Shown: positions 32,293 through 32,312 of the stretch, in pieces
How positions within the stretch are numbered: position 1 is the first letter of the stretch
Layout of the letters: every line of letters starts with the position of its first letter
Origin: Ministeria vibrans ATCC 50519
Taxonomy: Eukaryota; Opisthokonta; Filasterea
DNA length: 32,312 nucleotides
Direction: 5' to 3'
Assembly: GCA_943704425.1 (NCBI GenBank)
Contig: CALSCP010000465.1
Location: forward strand, 2,263-34,574
Notes under the pieces: generated by a model
The model's database searches: none
What the model saw: only the letters and a program-made list of their open reading frames with translations
What the model was told of the DNA's origin: nothing
Program-made: the position numbers and the translations under genes

Positions 32293-32312
32293 TTTTTTTT
32301 CAACCCCCCCCC
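32293..32312. other. Window end: T-run and C-run
   Basis: After the ABCG stop only a T8 run, CAA and a terminal C9 run remain. Nothing else can be said; the C run may be an assembly edge. Confidence 0.6.

Overview
The window is nuclear DNA of a compact, intron-rich eukaryote, probably a unicellular flagellate. Evidence: most genes are split by short GT-AG introns (from about 49 nt), spacers are tens to a few hundred bases, both strands are used, all three standard stop codons work as stops, and low-complexity tracts (CA/GT, GA/CT, poly-A) fill introns. The gene set includes the centriole protein POC1 (so a centriole or flagellum), an adhesion-GPCR-like receptor, a Rab11-FIP and a SPO7/CNEP1R1 homolog. 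That mix resembles holozoan or other opisthokont-related protists, but I cannot name the organism. Two short TTAGGG-type tracts inside introns suggest vertebrate-type telomere repeats.

Layout. 1-704: 5' part of a GLYR1/NP60-type beta-hydroxyacid dehydrogenase (-), running off the left edge; its third intron carries a 24-bp tandem array. 971-2337: phytochelatin synthase (-), divergent from 2579-4553, a kynurenine aminotransferase / cysteine-S-conjugate beta-lyase (+). 4591-6126: membrane-anchored SMP-30/gluconolactonase-like protein (-). 6249-7989: DGAT2-family acyltransferase (+). 8086-8919: nuclear envelope phosphatase regulatory subunit, CNEP1R1/SPO7 (-). 9126-9320: uncertain small exon. 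9357-10739: intronless protein built from three copies of a zinc-finger-pair plus helical module (+). 10906-12707: POC1 WD40 protein (-). 12915-20603: adhesion-GPCR-like receptor of 2,430 residues (+). 20949-23370: unrecognised gene (+). 23563-26719: C2 - two IPT/TIG - FIP-RBD protein (-). 26814-27858: NAD(P)HX epimerase (+). 27985-32292: complete ABCG half-transporter with 18 exons (+).

How the genes relate. There are no operons. Neighbours mostly form divergent or convergent pairs. DGAT2 and CNEP1R1 both touch the diacylglycerol/triacylglycerol branch (CNEP1R1 activates the lipin phosphatase). Phytochelatin synthase and the beta-lyase sit head to head and both can act on glutathione/cysteine S-conjugates. 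The most unusual items are the C2-IPT-IPT-FIP protein, the receptor with two GPS-like modules of which only the second keeps the cleavage motif, the three-module zinc protein, a sequence motif (TATCACTTTGTTTCTCTC) that recurs in introns of separate genes, and a strong use of GTAC at 5' splice sites.

Exon coordinates were worked out by hand from splice consensus, reading phase and family similarity; expect an error of a base or so in places.
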